In this document: positions 1 to 11,786 of the stretch, in pieces
Layout: the number at the start of each line of letters is the position of its first letter
Position numbering within the stretch: the stretch's first letter is position 1
Origin: Carya illinoinensis
Taxonomy: Eukaryota > Streptophyta > Magnoliopsida > Fagales > Juglandaceae
Direction: 5' to 3'
Length of the DNA stretch: 64,000 bases
Assembly (NCBI RefSeq): GCF_018687715.1
Contig: NC_056757.1
Span: 23,881,001 to 23,945,000, forward strand
Position numbers and translations under genes: made by a program
The notes under the pieces: model-generated
What the model saw: the letters and a program-made list of their open reading frames with translations, nothing else
What the model was told of the DNA's origin: nothing
Database searches by the model: none

Positions 1-990
1 TTTGAATGAAGTGGGTTGTGGTAGCCATTTGTCCTGCCATATTCTAACTGACTTGCCATTCCCAATCGTCCATGAAATCCCTTCTTGTAAAAGAGGCCTA
101 GCTGACATAATACTCCTCCAAATGTACATGGGTTTATTCCCAACTTGGCATTGAGAAAACTGGTATTGGAGAAATATTTATATTTTAACACTGTTGCAAC
201 TAGAGAATTTGGCTTTTTAATAATCCTCCAACCTTTATTGGCTAACAAAGCTAGATTGAAGTCTTCATAATTTCTAAATCCCAATCCTCCTTCAGTTTTT
301 GACCTTCCCATTTGCTGCCAATTAATCCGGCTAAGCTTCCTTTCTTGATTGATCTGACCCCACCAATATTCTTTCATCAATTTGTTAAGTTCTTGTAGCA
401 ATCCTTTAGGAAATTTGAAAACACCCATAGAATAAGTGGGAATTGCTTGTTTCACTGATTTAAGCAATAATTCCTTACCTGCCTTTGACAAAAATTTCTG
501 CTTCCAATTGCTTAGTTGACCTCTCACCTTATCCAAGATGTTCTTAAATGCTTTAGTTTTGGACTTGCCTATCAAAGCTAGTAATCCAAGCTAGGTTTCA
601 TATGAAGTGGGGGATCTCACCCCTACAACACTGAGAATGCTATCCCTGGTAGAGTCCTTTATGTTTCAACCGAAGAATATAGCAGATTTTTCTTTGTTCA
701 TTCTTTGACCAGAGGCTAATTCATATAGGCTAATCGAGTGAAGCATTCATCTCCATTGTACTGATGAAACTTGACAGAATAACAAGCAGTCATCTGCAAA
801 GAACATATGACTTATTTTAACTGTCTTCTTGCCATGGGAAGTGCATAAATTATATTCTCAGATTATGCTTTGTAGAGCAATTGGCTTAGTGCTTCAGAGC
901 AAATTATGAATAGAAAATGATCACCCTGTCTAATTCCTCTTATAAGTAAGGAATGAATTTAGTTTCATAGATATAAAACTTTTTCTCTCA
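1..990 (-). pseudogene. L1-type LINE reverse transcriptase relic (3' half of RT)
   Basis: Read on the minus strand, this stretch gives broken pieces of a plant L1-clade reverse transcriptase. The piece at about 900-960 reads RGIRQGD followed by LFIICSEALS, matching the RQGDPLSPYLF...CAEGLS block of this family. The piece at about 785-805 contains the catalytic FADD motif. The stretch around 400-530 is parallel to 41230-41439 of the better preserved LINE further on. No frame stays open for more than a few dozen codons, and stops and frame changes separate the motifs. The element runs off the left edge, so its zinc-finger and RNase H end is not fully seen. It is clearly dead sequence. Confidence 0.8.
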
Positions 991-1050
991 AACCTTTTGT
1001 TCCTATTTTGCATGTAAATCGTTCTTTTATAAGATTGATTATTCAAGTTT

Positions 1051-1081
<31 letters not shown>

Positions 1082-2762
1082 AGGTTTTTCCTTCAAGATG
1101 TTGCAAGTAAAAATACAACACCACCACCAGAATTTTGAAGGGTAAGTTGTCTCTCTTGTATGATATTAAGAGAAATGACTAGAAAATAAGAGTAATGCTT
1201 CCCACTTTCTTTTATCATTATCTTCTCATCATTCTATAATGTGTTATTTAAAAAATGAAAACTATCTGTTATATTCTACTTCTGAACCTATTATTTGATG
1301 TTCCGTCAAATTAGAATCATGTTGAGCGGATAATAGTAAAAATGATGATAAATAAAATTATTCAAAAAATAATACTAATATATTATGGACAATGAATTCT
1401 TGTATTGGATATATCATATGCACTAGGATCTATGATATTATTCCATCTCTTCGGCCTTGCCGATGTTACGTACGCATAAGAAAAAGAGATAAAAGATCAC
1501 TTTCTTTTCCTGAAAGATAATGATAGTGTTACTACCATCATACTACTCTTTTTGTATTTGATTTTTTTTTTTAAATTATTTTACTTAATGGTTAAGAAAG
1601 TGACTATTAGTAAAATTATATATTTTTTAATTTTTTCTTAATGATTAAAGATGTTAAAAAACTACTTAAAAAATTATAAAAAGATTAAAAAGAAAAAAAA
1701 CTTCAAATACACTATAAGTAGTAAATGGGTAGTAATTGGGTAGTAACCCTATCACTACCCTGAAATGAATAATAGGTTATCCTAGCTAATGATTTTATCT
1801 TTTACTTTTTCCTTTTTTATATTGAGGAAGTCCATGATAAATTTATACTTGCTCAATATTGCAAGTCCCAATTATAAAAGATTTTGAGCTTTGTTGGGCA
1901 TAAATGTATATAATATCGTTGGCGAGGAAAAATTAGCTTGTAGACAATGACAAAGTCACCAGGAATTCATGTGGTAGAAGGCAACCGAAAGATAGAATAA
2001 CACAGTACACACAGTACGAGCCCAAAAATAAAGTTCAAGAAGACATCATGCTCAAGATGAAAACACAACTAACCGTACTTATGTCAAGATCTATAGAGAT
2101 AAGTCCAAGCAAGATACTCACGCTGGAAGACGTTATTAACGATCAAATTGTGCTTATGAACTAGGTAATTAAGTATACTATGCACCAAGAATTATGTCCC
2201 CAAAGGAGTCATGCATGCCATGGTAGAATAGTACTTCAATGCCTATCAATACCCTACCAGTATGTTCTATAAATGATTTTATTAATTATTCAGTAAGAGA
2301 GTCAATTCCTCTTTGATTTAACCATCAAAGGCATCTCCCACGTACTAGGTTTTCTGAGGTTCCTATTTTGACTGTAGATTGTTTAAGTGTGCTACAAGCA
2401 TTGCTGAAAATTGCATCAACATGCCTTCTTTGATTACACATATAAAATCATAAAATAAAGTAAGATGAAAATTGAATAAAATATTATTAAAATATTATTT
2501 TTAATATTATTTTTATCTTAAAATTTTAAAAAATTATAATAATTAAATTAGATAAAATGAGATTATACCAATCAATTGATATTAGTTCCTATACCAATAT
2601 AGTGAGTACGTACGGAGATCACAAGGCCGTGATAGCTTTATAATTAATAATTCTCAAAGTTGCAGAGGCAATCGGATTCTGGATATGGACAGCAGAATGT
2701 TGTTGGAGCCACGTGATACAAACAGGTCTCAACTTGAAATGCATGTGCATAGCAATATTTTA

Positions 2763-2793
<31 letters not shown>

Positions 2794-3246
2794 GGAATCT
2801 TGAAAGTTTATACATTGGAGCTAGAGGGAAATGATATACAACCTTCTAACACACCACACTTCATTTTTTTTTAATTTTTTTTTATATTTTTTTAATACTT
2901 TTTTTTGAATTTATTCTTTTTAAATTAATTTAATTCTTCTATTCATTATTTATATATTAAATATTTAATAAAAAATAAAATAATAAAAATTAAAAAAAAT
3001 GTAGAATGTAGAATATTAAGAAGTTGTGAAGATTTTTTCTTGGAGCTAATTATTGTCAAGTCTTCACCTAATGATAATCAATTAATGAATAAATGCCACG
3101 CAGGTGCCTACGTACGCGTGGTTCCAGAACAACCACTCATATATTGCAGTTTTTAACCCCTTAAAATGGCATGACGACGTTTCTGCATGCACAAATATAT
3201 AGAGTTTTGTATTTCAAAAAATATATATATATATAAAATTTTATTA
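991..3246. other. AT-rich spacer without recognisable genes
   Basis: No coding region could be recognised on either strand. The stretch holds TA microsatellites (about 1051-1075 and 2766-2793) and long A/T runs. At about 2455-2585 is a worn fragment that resembles the inside of the 211-bp MITE at 14331-14543, with the same run of TAAAATATTATT-type words. Confidence 0.6.
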
Positions 3247-3404
3247 TATACAAGTAAAGTTACGTATTAATCTGTATATTAATATTGATTTTTTTATTTA
3301 AAATTTAAATTAACATTATTTTTAATAAAATTTACTTTTTGACCAATCATATTAGATTGGTACATATATTAGTGCATAATTCTGCTTGCAATTATAATTT
3401 TTCA
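3247..3404. repeat. MITE, same family as 46100-46268
   Basis: The left end (TACAAGTAAAG..TATTAATCTGTATATTAATA) and the reverse complement of the right end (GCAAGCAGAATTATGCACTAA..) are imperfect inverted repeats. The interior keeps the phrase ttgaccaatca, also found in the copy at 46.1 kb. It has no coding capacity. Flanks are TA-rich, so a target duplication cannot be read. Confidence 0.6.
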
Positions 3405-3429
3405 ATATATATATATTTCTATAATAATA

Positions 3430-4200
3430 AATGTCTATCTCACTGCTACAAAAATGAACAGTAAATTCTCATTCTGTTTCTGTGTGTAATCCGTGTGTGT
3501 CATGTTGTGTCTTTTTATCCTTATATTATGTTCTTTTATGTCCATACAAGTGAGGGCTTTTGGTCTTTTGGTGCAAGCGTTCAGAGGGTTGGCAGCTTTA
3601 GTCTTTTTTTCCCCCCCTTTCACGGTCTCTTTCGTCTGCATCTTCTCTTTCCTCTTCTCTTCGAAAGCAAACGTTTTCTCTCTTCTTCTCTTCGTCTTCT
3701 CTCTTCTTTTCTTTTGTTCTTCATGTCTTCGTTCTTTCTATTCAAATTTATTTTTTCAATGTTGGTTTTTTTTCCCTTTCATTTCGTTGTTATCGTGTTT
3801 CCGTTTGTTAAAACCATAAAGTTCTTTTCTTTATTTATTTTTTCTTTCTCCTTTTCTCTTCTTCCCCCCTTCTCTCTGTGCCGCACCCCACCCTAAGCCC
3901 TCTCTCTTTCTTTGCAACCGATGTCGCCGAACGAAGGCCATCGCCTCCCAATCTCCTCCCCCACGTCTTAGATGCTGGGGATTTGGACCCACTACAGCTC
4001 AGCACTCAGATCATCCATGGATCTCAACCTGTCCCTCAGATTCACTGTCGCATGGTGTCTTCTCTCTTTCGGTAGTTTTGCCCACCATATTTTGCCTATT
4101 TCATACATTTCTTTTACTGATTCCGCTAGTTCTATTTTATCTCTGTGGGATGTAAATCTGAAGCAGTTTGAATTTTTTTTGCTATTTCATTGATTCTGGA
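3430..4200. other. pyrimidine-rich tract upstream of an IMP4 fragment
   Basis: A tract of T and C runs about 3590-3900 on the plus strand, followed by a GC-richer stretch at 3900-4060. Several short open frames exist, but they are low-complexity Phe/Leu/Ser strings and match no family I know. The tract could be the leader or promoter of the gene whose fragments follow, carried along with them. I cannot show that it is transcribed. Confidence 0.35.
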
Positions 4201-4910
4201 ATCAAAAGCTTGAGGAGGCTGAGCTTCAGCACCAAATAGACATTGAGGACGAAAGCACAACTAGTATGTTTTTTATTTTTTTAAATTTTTTTTTATTTCG
4301 GGGTTAGCAGACACAAAATTACAACATGCAAGTTGAATTCTAGGGTGGAAAGTTTTTGAAAAGTTTGGCTTTTCTAAGTCACCTGTAGATTCAAAAATTT
4401 GGATGGAATTGGACTTGGGCCAAACATATTTTGATGATTGGAAGCATGGAGCTGCATAACTATCTAGAAAATGAAAAAATTTTGTTTTTCAATGTTACCA
4501 AGATTCATTCTTCATTATCATGCTTTGAATTTAACTTTCCATTATCAATAAAGTGTAAATGGTGTAGTAGCTTTGAAACTTGCATGCGTCTATTGTAGTC
4601 CTTTTCCATCGTCAAGCATATTTTTGAATATTTCATTTTTGCAGGTTAATAAAGAAATTATTTAAAGTTGCCATGCACATGATTTTACAGATGTTATCTT
4701 AGTTCACGAACACCGTGGTGTACCAGATGGTATGACTATAGCCATCTACCTTTTGGTCCAACTGCCTATTTTGGATTACTCAATGTCGTAAGTAGTTTAA
4801 TCATACTATTATTTCTAAATTTTTGTTTTGTCCCAGTTGCTTTGGGCATTGATGATAAAATATTTGCTTGTAGGTTACAAGACATGACATTAAAGACAAG
4901 AAGACCATTG
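4200..4910 (+). pseudogene. IMP4-like (U3 snoRNP protein) gene fragment, 5' part
   Basis: Three exon-like pieces match IMP4, the Brix-domain protein of the U3 snoRNP that acts in 18S pre-rRNA processing in the nucleolus. Piece 1 (about 4207-4261) reads LEEAELQHQIDIEDEST and ends at a GTATGT donor. Piece 2 (about 4645-4787) follows a TTGCAG acceptor and contains HDFTDVILVHEHRGVPDG, then LPFGPTAYFGLLNV before a GTAAGT donor. Piece 3 (4874-4910) follows TTGTAG and reads VTRHDIKDKKTI. Introns are kept, so this is not a processed retrocopy. It is dead: piece 2 has an in-frame TAA just before SCHAHDF and a frameshift between VPDG and LPFGP. The exon(s) between pieces 1 and 2 are missing, and a Copia element is inserted at 4911. 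Confidence 0.85.
4906..4910. repeat. target-site duplication CATTG (left copy)
   Basis: The five bases CATTG before the left LTR recur at 14314-14318 directly after the right LTR. This is the length expected for a Copia integrase. Confidence 0.9.
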
Positions 4911-6377
4911 TGTTAAACCCAAGGTTTCAAGTTTCATGTGATTATAAATCTACACATGGATTTTGATGATAACAAATGAATTCAAAGAATAAAGGAGTTT
5001 CAAACTCAAGTTGTCCGCATAATGGAGTCAAACACACCAAAGAACCAAGCATGAGCAAGAAGGAAACAAGTTCACATTAAAGTCATAGAGTAATATTGTA
5101 AATCTCTTAAAATTCGAAATTAGGATTAATGCTCAAAATTAATATTTTATCATAAAGCATTAAAATACATTTTCCACATGTGCATGAATATTTTTGAAAA
5201 TTAAATTTGAAAATTTTGAAAGATGATTGATTGTCATCTTTTACATGTGCATGCCTTGATTAAATGGTTGAACTTTGAAAATATTAAAGATTATTGATTG
5301 TCATCTTTTACATATGCATGCCTTGATTAAAGAGTTGAACTTTGAAAATATTAAAGATGATTGATTGTCATCTTTCACATGTGCATGTTTTATTTGAATA
5401 TTTTCAAAAGTGATTGATGCTTTTTTAGACTTATACAAAAGGTAGATGATATTGTTTGAAAATTTTGAAAAGTAAAGTGTACTCCTTTTGTCATATACAA
5501 AAAGTAAAATATTAAGTTTGAATTTTTTAAAAAGGAAAGTGTGCTCCTTTTGTCATATGCAAAAAGTAAAATATTAGGTTTGAATTTTTTGAAAAGGAAA
5601 GTATGCTCCTTTTGTCATATGTCAAAAGTAAAATATTAGGCTTGATTTTTTTGAAAAAGTGAATGATATTATCTTTGACAATTGAAAAAGAAGAATCTTT
5701 TATTTGAATTTTTTGAAAAAGTGAATGATGTTATTTTTGACATGTGAATCTTTTTAAATTTGAATATGATGTCTCATATACCTATAAATAGATCATTTGA
5801 GAGCTTCACATTTACAATACCAAGAGCATACAACATTCATTCAAAGCTTTCATTCTCTCTTCTCTAAGCATTGAGTCTTAATCCTTATTCATTTTGAGAG
5901 ATATAGTTTGCGCTGTATTGTTCTTATTTCACTCATTGAGGAGGGTTTTCTGATAACCTACCCACTATCAGCTCTTGTATCAGAAAAAAGGTGTGTATAA
6001 CCCTTGTGCGTGTAGAAAGTATTCTATACGGGAAATAGTTGAATCACCACGTGTAAGGTGATTGTAAGTGTAGATGGTGCTCTACACGGATCCTTTGTAG
6101 CGGTGTTATTCAAAGGTGTAATAGGTTTCTATCTCCACCTGAAGGAGGTTGAGTAGTGAATTTGGGAATCCTCAAGGGGTAGCTTGAGCCGAGGACGTAA
6201 GCAGTGGGGCCGAACCTCGTTAACATATTGAGTTTGCTTCTCTCTTACCCTTACTCTTTATATTTATTGTTATTTCATATTTTGTTTATATTTTATATTA
6301 TATATTTGATTTATAATTGTTATTTTTTTAATACAACTCAATTCACCCCACCTCTTGTATTAGTCATCTGGGCAACA
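4911..6377 (+). repeat. 5' LTR of the Copia element
   Basis: Direct copy of 12848-14313. Its U3 part holds two families of internal tandem repeats: a 67-bp unit three times (about 5215-5400) and a 62-63-bp unit three times (about 5455-5645). The TATA box is at 5783-5790. Confidence 0.93.
5783..5790 (+). promoter_or_regulatory. TATA box of the Copia 5' LTR
   Basis: TATAAATA within CCTATAAATAGATC. The same box is kept at 13720-13727 in the 3' LTR. It lies downstream of the tandem-repeat block and is the likely core promoter for the genomic RNA. Confidence 0.7.
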
Positions 6378-6379
6378 AT

Positions 6380-6391
6380 TGGTATCAGAGC
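6380..6391 (+). other. primer-binding site of the Copia element
   Basis: TGGTATCAGAGC begins three bases after the LTR end, a sequence complementary to the 3' end of initiator methionine tRNA and typical of plant Copia elements. Confidence 0.88.
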
Positions 6392-6436
6392 TAAGAGTTC
6401 TATTATCAGATTAACTATCTTTTGAGTTAAGATCTT

Positions 6437-8041
6437 ATGGCTAACATTTCATCTTTATTTGGTGAAGGTCAATCTAGCAGTCGGCCTCCACTCTTTTGTG
6501 GAGATAATTACTCATTTTGGAAAGTTAGAATGAGAATATTCCTTCAGGCTCAAGGTCGAGAAATCTGGAAATATATTGTAAATGGACCTTATATTCCAAC
6601 AAAAGTGGTTGATGGAGTAAAGGTCAAAAAGGAAGAAGAAGAGTTTGATCGTGAAAACGATAGACTTTATACTTTGAATTTAACTGCTATGAATTTATTA
6701 TTTAATGCTCTCAATGGAAATGAGTTTAATAGAATAATGACTTGTGCTACGGCAAAAGAAATCTGGGATAACTTGGAAGTTACTTATGAAGGAACTTCCC
6801 AAGTCAAGGAATCAAAAATTTATATTCTTACTCATGAATATGAAATGTTTAAGATGAATGATGATGAATCTATTTCTAGTATGCACACTCGTTTTACTAA
6901 CATCATAAACAGCTTGACAGCTCTTGGCAAAGTTTATTCTAAGGTGGAGATAGTAAGAAAAATTCTCAACTCTCTACCAAAAGTGTTGAGAGACCTCAAG
7001 AAGCTCGAAGTGAATGAACTCATCAGGCCACTTATCACTCATGAGTACACATTGAAAAGAGGAAAAGAAGAAGGAAAGCCAAAGAAGAGGTTGGCACTTA
7101 AATCTGTTCCTCATGAAAGTGAAAGTGATGAAGATGAGGAAAATGAAGACAAAGATGAAGAAGTTGCGATGATAACAAGAAGAATTCAGAGGTTCTTAAA
7201 GAAAAATAAAATTCTTCCAAGGAAATCTTTCAAAAAGTTTTCCAAGAAAGATTCAGGTAAAAATGACACTTTAATTTGTTATAAATGTAATAAGTATGGT
7301 CATATCAAGCCAGATTGTCCTCTGCTAAAGAAAGATCGAAACAAGGGCAAGAAAGCAATGAAAGCTACATGGGATAATGACTCAAGTAGCTCAGATAGTG
7401 AAGCAAGCAATGGAGAATCAGCAAATCTTTGTCTTATGGCTAAAGATGACATTAAGGTAACAAATCTTGATAATATTGAAGATCCTTCATATGAAGAATT
7501 GCAAAATGTTTTAGAAGAGGTTTATGAGGAATTTGAAAAATTGGGTATCAAATATGCTATTTTGAAAAAGAAAAATTTTTCTTTAACAAATGAAATTGAT
7601 ATTTTAAGAAAAGAAAATATCATTTTGAAAGATGAAAATCTTGAATTGAATAAGAAGAAAACCGATTTAGAAAATATTGTTGAAAATTTTACGAATGGAA
7701 AAAGAAATTTTGAAAAACTTCTTGGTAGTCAAAGATGTGTTTTTGACAAGGCAGGTTTGGGATATATGCCAAAACAAAAATACAAACCTTATAAAAATTT
7801 CTTTGATAATCCTTCTATATCAAAGACCAATAATCAAAATTCTTTTCATAAAAATAATTTTGTCAAAAAAGGATATTATTATAATCATTCAAGTTCTTCA
7901 TATATGTCACATGCTATTTACAATTTCTGTAATAGAAATGGTCATAATTATCATACTTGTCCTATTAGAAGAAATCATACAATGATTGTTAGAGCCATAT
8001 GGGTACCTGAGAATCTTGTTTCTTCTAATACTAATAAATAA
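6437..8041 (+). CDS. Copia Gag polyprotein (534 aa, open)
   Basis: Gag builds the virus-like particle and packages the element RNA in the cytoplasm. The ORF starts MANISSLFGEG 60 bases after the primer-binding site. Residues about 15-230 carry the Copia gag (UBN2/DUF4219) pattern, including PPLFCGDNYSFWKVRM. A CCHC zinc knuckle is CYKCNKYGHIKPDCP at about residue 282. A second knuckle-like motif near residue 497 (FCNRNGHNYHTCP) has Tyr where the first Cys would be, so it may not bind zinc. A Lys/Glu-rich coiled-coil stretch lies at about 350-430. The frame is intact while the downstream pol is broken. It ends TAA at 8039-8041. Confidence 0.88.
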   Translation: MANISSLFGEGQSSSRPPLFCGDNYSFWKVRMRIFLQAQGREIWKYIVNGPYIPTKVVDGVKVKKEEEEFDRENDRLYTLNLTAMNLLFNALNGNEFNRIMTCATAKEIWDNLEVTYEGTSQVKESKIYILTHEYEMFKMNDDESISSMHTRFTNIINSLTALGKVYSKVEIVRKILNSLPKVLRDLKKLEVNELIRPLITHEYTLKRGKEEGKPKKRLALKSVPHESESDEDEENEDKDEEVAMITRRIQRFLKKNKILPRKSFKKFSKKDSGKNDTLICYKCNKYGHIKPDCPLLKKDRNKGKKAMKATWDNDSSSSDSEASNGESANLCLMAKDDIKVTNLDNIEDPSYEELQNVLEEVYEEFEKLGIKYAILKKKNFSLTNEIDILRKENIILKDENLELNKKKTDLENIVENFTNGKRNFEKLLGSQRCVFDKAGLGYMPKQKYKPYKNFFDNPSISKTNNQNSFHKNNFVKKGYYYNHSSSSYMSHAIYNFCNRNGHNYHTCPIRRNHTMIVRAIWVPENLVSSNTNK

Positions 8042-8099
8042 AGGATCCAAAGAACTTGGGTACCAAGAAAAATCATTTTAATTGTTTTTATAAGTATGC

Positions 8100-11000
8100 A
8101 TGAAGTCATCCACAAGCAAAAACAAGTAGTTTTTAGATAGTGGATGTTCAAGACACATGACGGGAGACAAGACTAAGTTCTTTGATCTTAGATCTAAAGA
8201 AGAAGGACAGGTGACATTTGGAGACAACTCGAAAGGAAAGATCGTGGGAATAGGTAAAATTGGTAATGAATCTTCTCCCATAATTGAAGATGTTCTACTT
8301 GTTGAAAGTCTAAAACATAATCTTTTGAGCATAAGTCAATTATGTGATAAAGGATTTACAGTTACTTTCAAAATGGATAAGTGCATTATTTTGAATGATC
8401 ATGATTGTAATATTTGTTTTATTGCTTTTAGAAACAATAATGTTTATACAATTGATTTTGAAGAAATTATCTCACAAGATGCTATTTGCTTTTCAGTTCA
8501 AAATGAAACTAGTTGGTTATGGCATAGAAGATTAGGTCATACCAACATGGAACTTATTTCCAAACTTTCAAAAAATGATCTTGTGAGAGGTTTACCAAAA
8601 ACAAATTTTCTTAAAGACAAAATTTGTGATGCATGTCAATTTGGTAAACAAACAAAAACTTCTTTTAAAACTAAGAAACATATTTCCACTACTAGACCAT
8701 TGCAACTGATATACATGGATCTTTTTGGACCAAATAGAGTTGCAAGTTATGAGGAAAATATTATGCATTTGTTATTGTTGATGATTTCTCTAGATATACT
8801 TGGGTCATCTTTCTTGCTCATAAAGATGAGGCACATAATGCCTTTACCAAGTTATACAAGAGAATTCAAAATGAAAAGGGCTATACTATTTCAAGTATCC
8901 GAATTGATAGGGGAAAAGAGTTTGTTAATAAAAATATTAAAACATTTTGTGATGAAAATGGTTTTGTGCATAATTTTTCTGCTCCTCGAACTCCTCAACA
9001 AAATGGGGTAGTAGAGAGGAAAAATAGATCTCTTCAAGAGATGGCAAGAACAATGCTCAATGAGAACAACTTGCCTAGTTATTTTTGGGCCGAAGCGGTA
9101 AGTACTGCATGTTATGTTATAAATAGAATTATGCTAAGGTCTAAGTTAGATAAAACCCCCTATGAGCTTTGGAATGAGAAAAAGCCCAATATTGGTTACT
9201 TTCATGTATTTGGATGCAAATGTTTTATTTTAAATGACAGGGATAATTTAGGCAAGTTTGATGCAAAATCTGATAAATGTATCTTTTTCGGGTATTTTAC
9301 TAATAGTAAAGCTTATAGAGTATTCAATAAAAAGATTTTGACTGTACAAGAATCTATGCATGTAGCAGTTGATGAATCTAATTCTCCACTCTCCAAGAAA
9401 TCTATTGATGAAGAAACAGGAGGTATAAATAACACGGAAAGTCTCAATCTCAATAAAGAGAAAACAATAGAGGAAGTTCAACATGGAGCCATCAGGAAAT
9501 ATCATCAAAATTTAATACAAGATACAACCAAACAGTGGAAATTTGTGAAAGATCATCCAGTGGAACAAATTTTAGGAGAACCTTCACAAGGTGTAAGTAC
9601 TCAATCATCTCTTAGAAATATTTACAATCATACTGCTTTTCTATCTCAAATTAAACCCAAAAACATTGATGATGCACTTCTTGATGAATCTTGGATTCTA
9701 GCTATGCAAGAAGAGTTGAATCAATTTGAAAGAAATGATGTTTGGACACTTGTTCCTAGACCCAAAAATCATACTATTATTGGAACAAAATGGGTTTTTA
9801 GAAACAAGAAAGATGAGTCCGGAGTCATTACTAGAAATAAGGCTCGACTTGTAGCCCAAGATTTTAATCAAAAAGAAGGAATCGATTATGATGAGACATA
9901 TGCACCTGTCGCAAGATTAGAAACTATTCGAATACTACTTGCATATGCTTGTTATAAAGATTTCAAATTTTTTCAAATGGATGTTAAAAATATTTTCTTA
10001 AACGGTTTTATAAATGAAGAGGTATATGTTGAGCAACCTCCAGGTTTTGAAAATCATATTTCCCCAAATCATGTTTTCAAACTCACAAAAGCACCATATG
10101 GACTTAAATAATCTCCTAGAGTTTGGTACGAGAGACTCAGTGGTTTCTTAATTGAAAAAGGTTTTTCAAGAGGAAAAATCGACACAACTCTTTTCATTAA
10201 ATATGAAAATGATGATATTATTTTGATTTAGATTTATGTTGATGATATAATATTCGGTGCTACTAATGAAAATATGTGTCAAGTTTTTGCTAAGACTATG
10301 CAGGAAAAATTTGAGATGAGCATGATGGGAGAACTTACATTCTTTCTTGGATTGCAAATTAAGCAAGCAAAAAGTGGAAAATTCATCAATCAATCAAAAT
10401 ATATTAAGGAATTACTAAAAAATTTTGGGATGGAAAATGCTAAGGAAATTGGAACACCAATGAGCCCATCAACTAAACTTGATAAAGATGAATCCGGTAA
10501 GCTAGTTGACTCGAAGATATATCGATGTATGATTGGTAGCTTATTATATTTAACAGCTAGTAGACCAGATATTATGTTTGGTGTGTGCTTATGTGCACGC
10601 TTTCAATCATCTCCAAAAGAATCAAATTTAATTGCAGTTAAGCGCATTCTTAGATATCTTAGTGGTACAATTAACCTAGGGTTATGGTACCCTAGGCACA
10701 CATCTTTCGATCTAATCAACTATACAGATGCATATTATGCTAGCTATAAAATAGATCGAAAAAGCACTAGTGGAGCATGTCATTTCTTAGGTCATGCATT
10801 AGTTTCTTGGTTTAGTAAAAAATAAAATTCTGTTGCACTATCTACTGCTGAGACAGAATATGTTGCTGCGGGTAGTTGTTGTGCTCAAGTTCTGTACATG
10901 AAGCAACAACTTGAAGATTTTAAACTCATGTATAATCACATTCCAATCAAATGTGATAATACAAGTGCTATAAATCTTTCAAAGAATCCAATACAACATT

Positions 11001-11188
11001 CTAGAACTAAGCATATTGAAATAAGATATCATTTTCTTCGAGATCATGTGCAGAAAGGCGATATAGTACTAGAATTCACAAACACACACGATCAGTTAGC
11101 AGATATTTTCACAAAGCCTTTACCAGAAGATAGATTATCTATGATCAGAAGAGAAATAGGTATGATGCATGCTATGAATATCTCTTAA
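8100..11188 (+). pseudogene. Copia Pol (protease, integrase, RT, RNase H), disrupted
   Basis: Domains run in Copia order. Protease has DSG at 8136-8144, preceded by an in-frame TAG (8127-8129) where WFLDSG normally has Trp. The GAG-pre-integrase motif LWHRRLGH is near 8520, then a zinc-binding CDACQFGK. The integrase core is split by a frameshift near 8755, after which DDFSRYTWV continues in another frame; the frame is open again from about 8966 with [18 protein letters not shown] has [11 protein letters not shown] and YVDD (10235-10246). RNase H has ARFQSSPKES, DRKSTSG, STAETEY and ADIFTKPLP. Further stops are TAA at 10109, TAG at 10229 and TAA at 10823, each explained by C-to-T change of CAA or CAG. 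It ends at 11188. Confidence 0.9.
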
Positions 11189-11427
11189 AAGATAGACTAA
11201 AGTCAATAAAAATAGAGATAGATTTTTTAAATACTTTTACATAAACTTGAGATTCTTAGCCTCATGTTTGAGACGCTCGTTCTCTTCATACAATATCATG
11301 TCATCTTATCCATGGCAACCGACAAGCGGAATGAAGAATCTAATAAAGATTTCAACTGTTTATTCTTCTGCCGAATGATTCCTTCCCTTGTGTGAGACTC
11401 TTGAACAATTCGTTGAAGTACAATAAT

Positions 11428-11673
11428 TTATTTTTTGAGTTTTTCAACTTCATGATTTTTGACTTGTAGCCGTTGAGAAAAGGCAACAATAGAGGAAGAG
11501 TAGCGAGTCCCAAGACTCACCAAGTCATAAATAGCATTAGAATCTGACTTATTAGTCAAATTATTATTTTCTTGTTGCAACATGGCACCAATTGCAGTTG
11601 CAGAAAGGACAGGAGGTTGAGATGCAGAATGCCTCATGGATGGATCTAGAGAAATGTTAGAAGAATGAGCCAT
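11428..11673 (-). CDS. antisense ORF a, small coiled-coil protein (81 aa)
   Basis: This ORF lies opposite to the Copia genes, between pol and the 3' LTR. It starts MAHSSNISLDPS and ends VEKLKK before a TAA. I chose this Met because it is preceded by TTTCTTA and aligns with the Met of ORF b; the frame also extends upstream to 11808. Shared with ORF b are a Ser/Pro-rich N-terminus, an A..M...EN...SDS block, a Y(S/A)(S/A)S block, an S.RL.V core, then E..L heptads. Beyond the stop the sequence still reads coiled-coil-like (RQKNKQLKSLL, then after a frameshift YEENERLKHEAKNL down to about 11235), so the original protein was longer. A TATA box lies about 105 bases upstream. The function is unknown. 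Confidence 0.55.
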   Translation of the reverse strand: MAHSSNISLDPSMRHSASQPPVLSATAIGAMLQQENNNLTNKSDSNAIYDLVSLGTRYSSSIVAFSQRLQVKNHEVEKLKK

Positions 11674-11776
11674 TAAGAAAAGAATAGAAGGCTTAAAACG
11701 AGAATGTTGAAGGAATGCAGATGAGTTATAGAGATGAGAAGAAAACTTGATGCGGATTGGATAAACTTTAGGACTG

Positions 11777-11786
11777 ATTTTATAGA
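11777..11786 (-). promoter_or_regulatory. TATA box candidate for antisense ORF a
   Basis: On the minus strand this reads TCTATAAAAT, about 105 bases before the ATG at 11673. The paralogous ORF b has an equivalent box at a similar distance. Confidence 0.45.

Noticed and set aside
3435..3641. 68-aa minus-strand ORF
   Set aside because: It is the shadow of the pyrimidine-rich tract, without domain or promoter evidence.
3493..3896. Two overlapping plus-strand ORFs of 108 and 133 aa
   Set aside because: They are T/C-rich low-complexity frames (Phe, Leu, Ser) in a pyrimidine tract, overlap each other in different frames and show no domain.
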